Assembly (NCBI GenBank): GCA_965658375.1
Contig: CBFHSD010000001.1
Coordinates: 1 to 64,000 of the forward strand
DNA length: 64,000 nucleotides
Direction: 5' to 3'
Source of the DNA: CBFHSD01 sp965658375
Lineage (GTDB): Bacteria; Bacteroidota; Bacteroidia; Flavobacteriales_G; Salibacteraceae
Shown: positions 1 through 10,053 of the stretch, piece by piece
Numbering within the stretch: position 1 is the first letter of the stretch
How the letters are laid out: the number at the start of each line of letters is the position of its first letter
Notes under the pieces: model-generated
What the model was told of the DNA's origin: nothing
What the model saw: only the letters and a program-made list of their open reading frames with translations
Database searches by the model: none
Made by a program: the position numbers and the translations under genes

Positions 1-3000
1 TTCACCAAAAGTTTCAAAAACACTGTTCACATAGTCTTCTCCATCTGTGGTAAATGCCGTACCAATCATATTGTAAGAAACGGAGTAATTTCCGGTACTT
101 ACTGGACTTTCTTGATTCCAAAAATCTGTTTCAAATGTCCCATCATCAAAGAATAACGTATCATACCAGCGGTAAAATTCTGAGTATTGCGTGCTATGCT
201 GTCTTTGACCTGTAATTTCTATTCTTAAATCATTAACTGGTTGAACAGATACTCTAAAGTTGAGATTTTCATTGGATGTTTTACTCCAAGGCGTATTCAG
301 GTTATTTTGCCTTACTAACCAATCTTGAGAAGAAGCATACTCGATGTATTCTTCAAAATCTCCATAATTGTTCTGCTTACCAAAAAGAAATTCTGTTCCT
401 GGTGAACCTAAAGATGGGTACGCTCCAACGAAATTGACACCCGCTGCGTAACCCGGCACTAATAAACCACCATTTAAACTGTAGTTTCCTGAAACGGTTT
501 TAACCATCATTAAGAGGCTTCCAAAATGATCGAAGACTGTCATTTTATCTTTGTCTTCTTCTTCCTCTTCTTCCTCCTCCTCGTTACTCGCATTTTTAAC
601 TTGAGACTTACCTTGTTCTTTTTGGTTTACTCTAGATGAAGAACCTCTAGATTTTAAGCGCTGTTTTCGCTGTATTTCTTTGAACCAAGAGAGTTTGTTG
701 TAGAGTGTGTTCATGGCTAATGAAGAATTGAACTGCCATGACTGTGTGTTTTGAATGGTGTTCCCTAAAGAATCTGCCGCAAATGATGCACGTTGCCAGT
801 TGTAAGTGGAACCGTATCTCACAGATGCAGAAATCCAATCTGTGATTGGTGATTTATTGAGAGGAACTGTCCAAGTAGCATTGAAAGCATTGTTAAACTG
901 CATGGGGGTTCCACCCTCTCTAATGCTTGACCTCACAGAGTCTTTCCAAAGCTCATATTGATCGGTATAAACATCTCTATCTACCGCGCCCAAAGGTTCT
1001 GTGATTAAGGCTTGCGTACCCGCAGCAAAGTCAAACTTTATTGCGCGAGAAAGGTCGTAACGGATATTGTAGTTTCTATTCCAATTAAATGTTTTGTCAT
1101 AAAATGGGCGAATATCTGCTGTGGTTTCTGGGTAGTTATTCCGAACCTTTCTTTCGTTGTACCTGCGGTTAAAATCTGTAGTTATACCAAAAGATTTTGG
1201 CAAAAGGTAGAAGTTGAAATCGCGAATCAGTCTTAAATGTTTGCTCGAACGCACGGGTTTCCACTTAGAGAATGGACGGTAATTTTTTGGCGAACCAGAA
1301 TAGGCGTAAGTCAAACCACCTCGGTGTTGTTTGAGGTTGTCAAATTCCGTTTCAAAATCGCGAAACTCTGTGGTTGAAAACGAGTACGAAGCAGAGAAGT
1401 TAGAAATATCATAGAAGGCAGGTTTCTTTTTCGTGTTCCCGCGCTCTTTACTGACATTGGTAAAGTTGACACTTTTTCGCACTGTTTGAGTGGTACTAAC
1501 CTCTCGAATTGAATCTTGTTGCCCTTCGTCTTGATAATTCTCTGTGATATAAGGTTCAAAAAGAATATCAGGATCTAGTGGATTGAACTGTGGTTTTATT
1601 TGGTTAATGCCGTAACCCACATACATTGGTATGCGTACTTTTGGTTTTTCTCCCAAAAATTTACCTAAATCCATACTTGCCGAAATGTCAAAAGACTGAT
1701 TGGTTTCTCGTTGTCTTTCACTCACTTTCTTTTCTATACTACCCCAACCAGGAGTGCTTATGCTCCCTGACATAGACACAGATGCAAAATCTGCCAATTG
1801 GGAGTTGATTTGAGCCATAGCTGCCCAACCGCCCAAGTCGTCAAAATCTGTTAAGCGCAATTCGTTAAACCAAGCTTCTACGCATTTTGGTTGTCCATCA
1901 TCCCCAATATCGTTAATGGTCTTTTTGGGGTTACGGATCCCCATCATTACGGTTTTGAGTGTGCTTAAGTTTGGATTCCCTACCACATAAATGGTGGCTT
2001 TACCTGCTTGATAAGCGTAGCGACTTGAGTTTGAAACATCGCCATCTGTAAGCACTGCATTGTTTCTTGCAATTTTTGCGTCTTGAAGTACAGAAAACTC
2101 AATAACCATGTTATTGGCATCTGGCCATACTTGTCTTCTAGAGTTGTCGCTATTGTTGTTATAGGTGCCTGGTTCGGTAATTTCTAATGGAATCTCATAT
2201 TCGTAGTAGTTGTTTGTAAAGTCGGTACCAAGGCGAACAAAAGCAGTTAACTCTCCATCTTCTAAAGGTTGATCTGGATCGGCAGATTCTCCGTGAACAA
2301 ACATTCTAATCTTCTTGTAAGAACGCACATCTAAATCAAAGTTTCTGTAAGCTGCTTTCGCTTTACCATCTCCAAGTCCACAAATATTTAATGAGATAGA
2401 CTGCTCATTTCTTTGTGCATTATTGGTAGTTCCTACGTTAATTTCTCTTTCAATCTCTGGAGGTAAAACATAGTTTACAGGCTCTTTACTTCCGTTCTCT
2501 TCAATGTTTACTGCTCCAATATCAAAGCTTGTTTTGTCTTCTTCTACCAAGAAATCACCTGCATCATCAAGTGAGCCATTGTACGCGCGCCACTCTCCTC
2601 TTACCAACTCTAATCTTGCAAAACGCATTACGGCAGGATTATCGAACCCGGTCATAAACATTCTCATGAAACGAATGGTTCTGAAATCTGAAATACCACC
2701 AATGCTTTCTCCCGCCTCTCTTACCGGAATCTTAAACTGATACCATTTGATTGATCTTGTTCTCCCATCAGCAGTTGCAACGTCTCTTTCAATCACATCG
2801 GTTATGTAGTTTCTACCAACGTTGCTCAGGGCTTCTCTAGAGATATCTACTTTGTATTGCCAATAGCTCTCATATTCATCAAGAACATTATCTCTGTTTA
2901 GATCTTCTGCATTGGGTAAGGTAGAGCCTACGCGAGATGCGGCATCAGATTCTGTAGCTACTGGAGAGTTGTTTTCGTAATTATTAAATTTAGAGTAACG

Positions 3001-6000
3001 CGTCAGGATATCGGCATTTTGAGCATCCCATGTTTCATCTGTATAAAAAAGGAAATCATCGTTTGATGGATCCGCGGCTCTTTCTGGAGAAGCCCCTGAA
3101 ATACGACTTACAAAATCTTGGTGGAACACTTGCTCTTGAGCATTTTGTAGACCATCTATTCCTACATCTTGAAACTGACGATTTTCAGGATCGTTATCAA
3201 AACCATTTACAATAGGAGCGGTAAGTGAAGTTCTTCCCCAATTGGTCATGTCTTGAGATGTGAGATCTGCTGCATCTTCAGCATTGGTAGGCAATACGTT
3301 TTCATATACAATACGCCCATCTCTCATTACATCTTCAGACAATGTACCTAAGTTGAAATATAGGGCTCCATCATCATTCCCGTATTCATAATCAGCATTA
3401 AAGGGATCCATCAACCAAAATTGGATATACTCAATATTTGCTGCTTCAAAATCTTGTGTTTCAATTTTTCGCTGTACCCCACCCCATCTCGATTGTGGGT
3501 TATTCAATTCACCTGTATTGGGGTCTACACCTGCTGACACTACATTCCCTTCTGGGTCTACACCATCAACATCATAGTTGTACGGTCCTCTTTCTTGAGG
3601 GTAAAAGGCCAAGTCTAAAACTGGAATATTAGAAATTTGATTGTTTGCTAATTGCCTATTGGGGAACACCTCGTTTACCAGTACTTGACGCTGAAAGTGA
3701 TTTGACTGCATGGTCAAATCATTCTTTACATTATCTGGTGTTCTGGCATCGTTGGTATGGAATAAAGGGTCAATTACATACCATGATAAACGTGCTCTAT
3801 TGAATCCGTGTCCTAGGTTATTGATTAAATCAGCTTCTGGAAATAAGCGGGGTTGGTTTTGAGGCACACTTGCTAAAGACCACGCGTTGAACGTTCTAAT
3901 GTCAATAACACTTTGAGAGCCTTCAAAATCATCGATATAAGAGGTTCCTTCATCGCCAATGGCCTTGTTATGACCAGGGAAAAGTTTAGCCACTTCTCCA
4001 GTAATTTCCAGTGAGCTTTCTTCTTTAGTTGAGATAACCGGCAAGAAGTCAACTGCTTTGGTTAAAAACGGAGCATCTGTTATCCAAGAACCATCTAAAC
4101 CAACAACGGTGTTAGACATGGGTTCTTCTCCAACATTGGTTTTTTGAGTTAACGGACGCTCTCTAAAATTCATGATGGTACTTCCCAAAATGAGGTTCTC
4201 ATTTGCCCGGTAATCAAAGCGCGCTCCCATTAAGCTTTTTTGCTGTACCCCAAACATGGAGTTGCTCTCTAACGAAACTTTAATGGGTGTCCCCGACTCT
4301 AGCAAGCCAGCATTCAAGATTTTTACCCTTCCTAAAGTATAGTCTACGGTATAGTCTACATTCTCTTGCAAGTTTCTTCCACCTGCAGAAACTGTTACAG
4401 AACCTTGTGGAACATTAATGGCATTTAAAGAAATCTCACTCCCAGATTCTGAACGGTACTCCCCTTTGATTCTAAATCGATTTTTATCGGGGAATTTTAC
4501 CTGAGCATCCATCTGTGTATTGGTATACAAAGAATCAAACGCATATAAATCTCCCAGTTCACTATCATCAAAAGCTTCTCTTAGGTGAGAGCCAAAAGGT
4601 TCAAGCACAGGAAAATACACGCGCCCTTTCTTGGGATCTATGGTAATTCTCGGGTTGTCTAAAAAGTCAAAACGCCCATCTGCAGAAGATTGACCATTTA
4701 CAGTTAATGTATCTAGACCCATTACCTGAAGCAGTGGCGTATTATCAATTTTACCTTCTGGAATGTAATTGAGTTCAATTCCTCTTTCACGGTCTAAATA
4801 CCAAATACCCAGCTCAAATCCTTCTCTACTCACCTGATAAGCCCCAAGAGAATAAACGTTTTTCATCATCAAATCCCACATTGGAATCTTGGTGTTGAGC
4901 TCCTGACTTTTGATCATTTTTAAGAACAATGCATGTGAACCATCTACACCATCGGTAGAAAATTCCCCAACTTGAAAAGTCTGCCCTCTGAAGGTATATT
5001 GAAAAGCAACAGCCAAAACTTGGTTTGGCTGTACTTCTTGATTCAATGATATATAACCCAATTGGGGGTTAAAGTAATATTCCGAAGGTTGGAGCCTTCT
5101 TGCCAAACCTACTTTGGCGTAGTCAAATCGGGCTTCTAGGCCTTGATTGTCTAAATATTGTGAGGCATCATCAAATTCCCTAACCTGAGAAACCGACCGC
5201 AAACCTTCATACAAATTATTCGCATAGTTGTCTGGGTAACTTTGGTAGGTAGGATCTACAATAATCCCTCCATCGCCACCAGAATTATAGAGTTGATCTG
5301 GTATTGCTGTACCTAAATCTTGAAAGGCGATAATGTTTCTTGTGTCTTGCGTATTGAAATTGGTGTTGGTTACCCAAACTTCAATTTTGGTAATGTTTAC
5401 ACCTGTGTTTAACATAGGAGGGGTCTCAACCGCGGGTTCATAAAGCTCTCTAAACTGATAATCGAAAAAGTAGTGACGGTTGGCATCATAATTATCAGCT
5501 TCAAACTCAAATTCTGTAACCTGTGCTCCCCCTTGAACTTCAATCTCTTGTTTTTGCCCTTCTTGCTGAGAAACTACCGCAGTTACATCAAGCTTACCAA
5601 AACGCAATTTGGTTTTAATCCCAAACAAACTTTGTGAACCTGTGATGAGTGAACTATTTAATGGAAGAGCTACATTACCCGCTTCAATGTCTTGAATGAT
5701 ATCATCTTCACCCCCTTGAAAATCTACCTTAATTTGATTTTCAAAATTGAACATAGCCTCGGTATTGTAGTTGGTTGTAAGCGTTAACTTGTCTCCAATT
5801 TTACCAATGACATTCAGTTGAATTTTTGGATCAAAATCTAAAATAGTGTTTCTTCTATTTTGAAGAGGAATGGCAGGATTGTCTGTTCTAGAAGTAGAAA
5901 AACCGAGATTCAGTTCTGCAGAACCGCTCGGTCTAATTTCAATTCTATCCGATCCGAAAATGTTGGAAAATCCTTCGCTATTTACTTGGAACCCTGGAAG

Positions 6001-6411
6001 CTTTAGGTTGCTGCTGTTGTTGAATTCATCTTCCGTAGTGACCTTCGACTCCCAATACTCCGAAATACCTCTATCCAATTGGTATTGCTGGTACTGATCA
6101 AACGTCATGTAATTAGGAGGCCTAAAAATGGTAGAATCTCCTAAAGTTTGGATGTGTCTGTAATTCCCTGTTTTAAAATCGTATTGAAAGGAAGATTGAA
6201 TGTTGCTCGGAGCTCCCATTTGAAATGGTGTATAGCCACCTTTCGTAAAGGGAGTATTGGAACCGTCTTTCATGGGGTATACCAATGAGTCTCCAACATT
6301 TCCGGTAGTATCACTTCCAGTTTGAGCCATTGATATGTAGGAGGCCACCAATCCAAAGCAAAAAAGCAATGAACCTACCTTGAACTGGTATTTGATCAAC
6401 AGCGAACTCAA
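1..6411 (-). CDS. sprA: SprA, T9SS outer-membrane translocon / gliding protein (3' end beyond window)
   Basis: An uninterrupted minus-strand frame of 2137 codons runs off the left edge, so the C-terminus is missing; SprA proteins are usually about 2400 aa. The family is known as the very large outer-membrane beta-barrel that forms the T9SS protein-conducting channel and is needed for gliding. The N-terminus has an export signal ending in SMAQ, followed by long beta-rich, Asn/Tyr/Asp-rich sequence typical of SprA. No ATG is suitably placed: an in-frame TAG directly precedes a TTG at 6411, a second TTG is at 6399, and the first ATG (6330) falls inside the signal peptide, so a TTG start is inferred. 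Nine consecutive Glu occur at about residues 1944-1952. It follows ruvA by 16 nt and is probably co-transcribed with maeB and ruvA. Confidence 0.93.
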   Translation of the reverse strand, partial: MSSLLIKYQFKVGSLLFCFGLVASYISMAQTGSDTTGNVGDSLVYPMKDGSNTPFTKGGYTPFQMGAPSNIQSSFQYDFKTGNYRHIQTLGDSTIFRPPNYMTFDQYQQYQLDRGISEYWESKVTTEDEFNNSSNLKLPGFQVNSEGFSNIFGSDRIEIRPSGSAELNLGFSTSRTDNPAIPLQNRRNTILDFDPKIQLNVIGKIGDKLTLTTNYNTEAMFNFENQIKVDFQGGEDDIIQDIEAGNVALPLNSSLITGSQSLFGIKTKLRFGKLDVTAVVSQQEGQKQEIEVQGGAQVTEFEFEADNYDANRHYFFDYQFRELYEPAVETPPMLNTGVNITKIEVWVTNTNFNTQDTRNIIAFQDLGTAIPDQLYNSGGDGGIIVDPTYQSYPDNYANNLYEGLRSVSQVREFDDASQYLDNQGLEARFDYAKVGLARRLQPSEYYFNPQLGYISLNQEVQPNQVLAVAFQYTFRGQTFQVGEFSTDGVDGSHALFLKMIKSQELNTKIPMWDLMMKNVYSLGAYQVSREGFELGIWYLDRERGIELNYIPEGKIDNTPLLQVMGLDTLTVNGQSSADGRFDFLDNPRITIDPKKGRVYFPVLEPFGSHLREAFDDSELGDLYAFDSLYTNTQMDAQVKFPDKNRFRIKGEYRSESGSEISLNAINVPQGSVTVSAGGRNLQENVDYTVDYTLGRVKILNAGLLESGTPIKVSLESNSMFGVQQKSLMGARFDYRANENLILGSTIMNFRERPLTQKTNVGEEPMSNTVVGLDGSWITDAPFLTKAVDFLPVISTKEESSLEITGEVAKLFPGHNKAIGDEGTSYIDDFEGSQSVIDIRTFNAWSLASVPQNQPRLFPEADLINNLGHGFNRARLSWYVIDPLFHTNDARTPDNVKNDLTMQSNHFQRQVLVNEVFPNRQLANNQISNIPVLDLAFYPQERGPYNYDVDGVDPEGNVVSAGVDPNTGELNNPQSRWGGVQRKIETQDFEAANIEYIQFWLMDPFNADYEYGNDDGALYFNLGTLSEDVMRDGRIVYENVLPTNAEDAADLTSQDMTNWGRTSLTAPIVNGFDNDPENRQFQDVGIDGLQNAQEQVFHQDFVSRISGASPERAADPSNDDFLFYTDETWDAQNADILTRYSKFNNYENNSPVATESDAASRVGSTLPNAEDLNRDNVLDEYESYWQYKVDISREALSNVGRNYITDVIERDVATADGRTRSIKWYQFKIPVREAGESIGGISDFRTIRFMRMFMTGFDNPAVMRFARLELVRGEWRAYNGSLDDAGDFLVEEDKTSFDIGAVNIEENGSKEPVNYVLPPEIEREINVGTTNNAQRNEQSISLNICGLGDGKAKAAYRNFDLDVRSYKKIRMFVHGESADPDQPLEDGELTAFVRLGTDFTNNYYEYEIPLEITEPGTYNNNSDNSRRQVWPDANNMVIEFSVLQDAKIARNNAVLTDGDVSNSSRYAYQAGKATIYVVGNPNLSTLKTVMMGIRNPKKTINDIGDDGQPKCVEAWFNELRLTDFDDLGGWAAMAQINSQLADFASVSMSGSISTPGWGSIEKKVSERQRETNQSFDISASMDLGKFLGEKPKVRIPMYVGYGINQIKPQFNPLDPDILFEPYITENYQDEGQQDSIREVSTTQTVRKSVNFTNVSKERGNTKKKPAFYDISNFSASYSFSTTEFRDFETEFDNLKQHRGGLTYAYSGSPKNYRPFSKWKPVRSSKHLRLIRDFNFYLLPKSFGITTDFNRRYNERKVRNNYPETTADIRPFYDKTFNWNRNYNIRYDLSRAIKFDFAAGTQALITEPLGAVDRDVYTDQYELWKDSVRSSIREGGTPMQFNNAFNATWTVPLNKSPITDWISASVRYGSTYNWQRASFAADSLGNTIQNTQSWQFNSSLAMNTLYNKLSWFKEIQRKQRLKSRGSSSRVNQKEQGKSQVKNASNEEEEEEEEEDKDKMTVFDHFGSLLMMVKTVSGNYSLNGGLLVPGYAAGVNFVGAYPSLGSPGTEFLFGKQNNYGDFEEYIEYASSQDWLVRQNNLNTPWSKTSNENLNFRVSVQPVNDLRIEITGQRQHSTQYSEFYRWYDTLFFDDGTFETDFWNQESPVSTGNYSVSYNMIGTAFTTDGEDYVNSVFETFGE

Positions 6412-6427
6412 CTAAATAAACAATTGA

Positions 6428-7006
6428 TTATAAACTCTTTAACGCAGATTTGACTAGTTCCTCCACCTTTAAATCAGGTGAATTTGTCATTATTTTTTCC
6501 AACACTTTATTACTCGCTTTTCGGTCAAAACCTAGAGCAATCAGTGCTGATAACGCCTCATCTTTACTGGTATTGTGCGCTGTTGCAAATATTTCTACAG
6601 GTAAATCTTCTTTTTCCAATTTGTCTTTCAAGTCAACAATAACGCGCTGTGCCGTCTTGGCTCCGATTCCTTTAATTGACTTTAAAAAATTGACATCTTC
6701 ATTAATAATTGCACCTACAATTTCTTGAGGATTATAAGCGCTCAACATCATTTGAGCGGTAGAAGCACCAACCCCAGAAACTGAAATGAGTTTTAAGAAC
6801 AGCATGCGTTCTTCTTTTTGAACAAATCCATAGAGCACTTGAGCATCTTCCCTCACCACAAAATGCGTGTAAATGAGCTGCTGATCTGATGTGATTTGAG
6901 AAAAGGTATTCAAAGAAATATTTACCATGTATCCTACTCCACTGCACTCAATCACTAGATAGCTCGGTGTTCTCTCAACAATATTTCCTTTCAAGTGATG
7001 AATCAT
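6428..7006 (-). CDS. ruvA: Holliday junction branch migration protein RuvA
   Basis: This 192-aa protein is full length for RuvA, the tetrameric subunit that binds four-way DNA junctions and loads RuvB. It has an N-terminal OB-fold (residues 1-60), two helix-hairpin-helix motifs (SGVGAS at 77-82 and KGIGAK at 112-117) and a short C-terminal three-helix domain that would contact RuvB. Its ATG overlaps the maeB stop by 4 nt (ATGA), implying translational coupling. sprA follows 16 nt downstream. The partner gene ruvB is about 41 kb away in this window, so the two are not one operon. Cytoplasmic. Confidence 0.96.
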   Translation of the reverse strand: MIHHLKGNIVERTPSYLVIECSGVGYMVNISLNTFSQITSDQQLIYTHFVVREDAQVLYGFVQKEERMLFLKLISVSGVGASTAQMMLSAYNPQEIVGAIINEDVNFLKSIKGIGAKTAQRVIVDLKDKLEKEDLPVEIFATAHNTSKDEALSALIALGFDRKASNKVLEKIMTNSPDLKVEELVKSALKSL

Positions 7007-9279
7007 TCGGCTTGCTTTCTTGTTTGCGCATCTGCTGCGGCTATGGTTACCATATTTACAATCTCTCTCACAGAACTCCCCAATTGCAAGACATGAAATG
7101 GTTTTTTCATACCCAACAAAATCGGCCCAATGCTTTCACTTTGGGTAAGCTCTTGAATCAACTTATAAGCTATATTTCCTGAAGATAAGTTCGGAAATAC
7201 CAGTGTGTTAATCCGTTTTTTTGCAAGGTGCGAAAATGGAAAAATTTCATTTAATAAATCCTTGTTCATTGCAAAGTTTGCTTGCATTTCACCATCTACT
7301 TGAATCTCGGGGTAATTTTCATGCAGAATAGTTGTTGCCTTTGACATTTTCCTTGCCTCTTCTCCTCTTGAAGATCCAAAATTGGAATAGCTTAAAAGAG
7401 CTATTCTTGGGGTAATACGCAACCTTTTTACCGCTTTGTGAACCATTTTTACCACACCGACAACTTCTTCTGCCGTTGGATTGAAGTTTATGGTAGTATC
7501 GGCAAGGAATAATGGGCCATTATCGGTGATGATGACGAACATACCTGCCAATTTATTTACCCCTTCAGATTTACCAATAAAGTCAAGTGCAGGCTTTAAT
7601 GTTTGGGGATAGTTTCTCGTAAGTCCAGAAATAGCGGCATCAGCATAATTATGGTGAACCATTGCTGCAGCGAAGTAGTTTCTTTCTCTCATGAGTTTTT
7701 CAGCCTCAAAATGAGTCACCCCTTTTCGTTTCCTCAATTCGAAATAGGTATCAGCAAACTTGCCTCGTAAATCTGCTTGAGCATCTTCTCTCGTATCTAT
7801 GATTTCGCAATTGGAAATATCTAAGTGATATTCATTGGCAATATCTTCGATTCTGTTTCTGTTACCAAGTAAAATTGGCTTAGCAATTCCCTCATCATTT
7901 ACGATTTGTGCCGCTTTCAATATTTTAAAATGATCCGCTTCTGCAAAGACTACGCGTTGTAACTTTTTCTTTGCACGTTCTTCGATAGACTTTACAAGCT
8001 TATTATCTTTTCCAATGCGTTCCGCTAAGCTTTCAATGTAGGCATCCCAATCTGTAATTGGTTCTTTAGCAACACCAGATTCCATTGCCGCTTTTGCAAC
8101 AGCAGGAGCTACGGTGGTAATTAATCTAAAATCTAAAGGCTTGGGAATGATGTAGTCTTTTCCAAACACAAAATTGCGCTCGTCATATGCATCGGCTACT
8201 TCATCTGGCACAGGCTCTTTTGCCAATTCTGCCAAAGCCTTAACCGCTGCAATTTTCATTTCCTCATTTATTTGAGCAGCTCTTACATCTAACGCTCCTC
8301 TAAATATAAATGGGAAGCCTAACACATTATTCACTTGGTTAGGATGATCACTTCTTCCAGTTGCAAGAATCACATCTTCTCGCGCATCAATGGCATCTTG
8401 GTAGTCTATTTCTGGGGTTGGATTGGCAAGTGCAAAAACAATAGGTGTATCTGCCATAGATCGAACCATGTCTTTAGAAAGCACTCCTCCTTTAGACAGA
8501 CCCACAAATACATCTGCATCTGCAATAACCTCTTCCAGTGTACTATGCTCAGTGTTTCTTGCAAAAAGCTTTTTATGGGCACCAAGATTATCTCTCTTTG
8601 TAGAAATAACCCCTTTACTATCTAACATCAATAAATTTTGCTTCAAAACTCCCAATGAACAATACAGCTTAGCACAAGAAATTGCAGAAGCTCCAGCGCC
8701 ATTGACAACCACCTTCACTTCAGAAATTTTCTTCCCTGCAATTTCTAAGGCATTTAAAAGAGCTGCAGCAGAGATTATTGCTGTTCCATGCTGATCATCA
8801 TGCATTACTGGAATATCTAATTCCTCTTTCAACCTAGCCTCTATTTCAAATGCTTCTGGAGCTTTGATATCTTCCAAGTTAATTCCACCAAAAGTGGGCG
8901 CAAGTACTTTAACAGTTTCAATAAATTTTTCAGGATCTGTAGCATCAAGTTCTAGATCAAATACGTCTATATCGGCAAATATTTTAAATAGAACGCCTTT
9001 CCCTTCCATAACAGGTTTAGACGCTTCTGGTCCAATATCTCCCAAACCTAAAACAGCTGTTCCGTTAGAAATAACCGCTACTAGGTTCCCTTTTGTCGTA
9101 TATTTATAGACATCATCTTTATTCTCTGCAATTGCCAAACATGGTTCTGCAACTCCCGGAGAATATGCCAACGATAAATCTCTTTGTGTATGATAAGGTT
9201 TAGAAGGTATCTCCTCAATCTTTCCCTTTCTTCCTTCACTGTGGTAGTCAAGCGCTTCTTGCTTTCTAATTTTTATCAT
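7003..9279 (-). CDS. maeB: NADP-dependent malic enzyme (MaeB type, malic + phosphotransacetylase-like domains)
   Basis: The 758-aa length matches MaeB-type malic enzymes, which decarboxylate malate to pyruvate with reduction of NAD(P). Residues 1 to about 420 carry the malic enzyme domain, with the YSPGVAEPC signature near the N-terminus, the HDDQHGTA metal/substrate segment and a GAGASA nucleotide-binding turn. Residues from about 430 to the end resemble phosphotransacetylase, a fusion that is usually regulatory (acetyl-CoA sensing) rather than catalytic. A perfect TAATTTTG -7 element lies 7 nt upstream of the ATG, so the mRNA may be nearly leaderless. It is the first gene of the maeB-ruvA-sprA run. 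Confidence 0.95.
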   Translation of the reverse strand: MIKIRKQEALDYHSEGRKGKIEEIPSKPYHTQRDLSLAYSPGVAEPCLAIAENKDDVYKYTTKGNLVAVISNGTAVLGLGDIGPEASKPVMEGKGVLFKIFADIDVFDLELDATDPEKFIETVKVLAPTFGGINLEDIKAPEAFEIEARLKEELDIPVMHDDQHGTAIISAAALLNALEIAGKKISEVKVVVNGAGASAISCAKLYCSLGVLKQNLLMLDSKGVISTKRDNLGAHKKLFARNTEHSTLEEVIADADVFVGLSKGGVLSKDMVRSMADTPIVFALANPTPEIDYQDAIDAREDVILATGRSDHPNQVNNVLGFPFIFRGALDVRAAQINEEMKIAAVKALAELAKEPVPDEVADAYDERNFVFGKDYIIPKPLDFRLITTVAPAVAKAAMESGVAKEPITDWDAYIESLAERIGKDNKLVKSIEERAKKKLQRVVFAEADHFKILKAAQIVNDEGIAKPILLGNRNRIEDIANEYHLDISNCEIIDTREDAQADLRGKFADTYFELRKRKGVTHFEAEKLMRERNYFAAAMVHHNYADAAISGLTRNYPQTLKPALDFIGKSEGVNKLAGMFVIITDNGPLFLADTTINFNPTAEEVVGVVKMVHKAVKRLRITPRIALLSYSNFGSSRGEEARKMSKATTILHENYPEIQVDGEMQANFAMNKDLLNEIFPFSHLAKKRINTLVFPNLSSGNIAYKLIQELTQSESIGPILLGMKKPFHVLQLGSSVREIVNMVTIAAADAQTRKQAE

Positions 9280-9286
9280 AAGGTCG

Positions 9287-9294
9287 CAAAATTA
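9287..9294 (-). promoter_or_regulatory. Putative -7 promoter element for maeB
   Basis: On the minus strand this reads TAATTTTG, a perfect match to the Bacteroidota -7 consensus TAnnTTTG. It ends 7 nt before the maeB ATG. No TTG is correctly spaced at -33, so only the -7 half is supported. Confidence 0.5.
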
Positions 9295-9317
9295 AGAAAT
9301 CATCAAGGCAAAGAATT

Positions 9318-9325
9318 TAGTTTTG
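9318..9325 (+). promoter_or_regulatory. Putative -7 promoter element for the sirtuin gene
   Basis: TAGTTTTG is a perfect TAnnTTTG match, 23 nt upstream of the sirtuin ATG. It lies in the 69-nt gap shared with the divergent maeB promoter. No clear -33 TTG was found. Confidence 0.45.
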
Positions 9326-9348
9326 ATATTTAACAAATCCTCTATCAA

Positions 9349-10053
9349 ATGACAAAAAAACACATCGTCTTCTTCACAGGAGCGGGAATGAGTGTAGAAA
9401 GTGGTCTCAAAACTTTTCGAGATAACGATGGGCTTTGGGAAGAGTACAACGTGTATGAAGTTGCTACACCCGAAGCATGGCAGGCAAATCCAAAATTGGT
9501 ACTTGAGTTTTACAATAAAAGAAGGAAACAGCTTCTGAGTGTTTCCCCCAATACAGGACATAAAGCCATAGCCGAATTACAAGATGTATTTGATGTTTCG
9601 GTGATTACCCAGAATATTGACGACTTGCACGAAAGAGCTGGACAAAAGAATGTACTTCACCTACATGGTGAACTCATGAAGGTGAGAAGCAGCAACAATG
9701 AAAACATGATTTATAAGACGAAAGGTGAGGAAACCAGCATAGGAGATTTAGCAGAGGATGGTTCTCAATTGCGGCCACATGTTGTTTGGTTTGGAGAAGG
9801 CGTGCCTCTCTTGGAAGAAGCCTCTAAAATTGTTTCTAATGCAGATGGGTTGGTTATTGTTGGAACCTCATTGCAAGTGTATCCCGCTGCTGGCCTAATA
9901 CATGCCACCAAGGCGCATACTCCTATATATTATTTAGACCCTGCAGCTGAAACGGTTCCCCATTTGCCACAAATTAAGCTGATAAAAGAAAAAGCCAGCA
10001 AAGGAATTCCTCTACTGGCTCATCAATTAGTTTCTGAAGTTGGCTTAGCCTAG
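9349..10053 (+). CDS. cobB: NAD-dependent protein deacylase, sirtuin class III (SIRT5/CobB-like)
   Basis: This is a 234-aa cytoplasmic sirtuin that would remove acyl groups from lysines using NAD. Visible motifs are GAGMSVESG with FR for NAD binding (residues 11-24), TQNIDDLH (87-94) and the catalytic His in HLHGE (H106). Y55 and R58 form the YxxR pair that in SIRT5 and CobB recognises succinyl, malonyl or glutaryl lysine, so acidic-acyl deacylation is the likely activity. The Zn-binding Cys pairs expected between about residues 110 and 145 are absent; the protein has no cysteine there. The gene is divergent from maeB, and its stop overlaps the convergent gene at 10050 by 4 nt. Confidence 0.93.
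   Translation: MTKKHIVFFTGAGMSVESGLKTFRDNDGLWEEYNVYEVATPEAWQANPKLVLEFYNKRRKQLLSVSPNTGHKAIAELQDVFDVSVITQNIDDLHERAGQKNVLHLHGELMKVRSSNNENMIYKTKGEETSIGDLAEDGSQLRPHVVWFGEGVPLLEEASKIVSNADGLVIVGTSLQVYPAAGLIHATKAHTPIYYLDPAAETVPHLPQIKLIKEKASKGIPLLAHQLVSEVGLA

Noticed and set aside
8423..8794. 123-codon plus-strand open frame
   Set aside because: Antisense to the malic enzyme coding region; no recognisable features.
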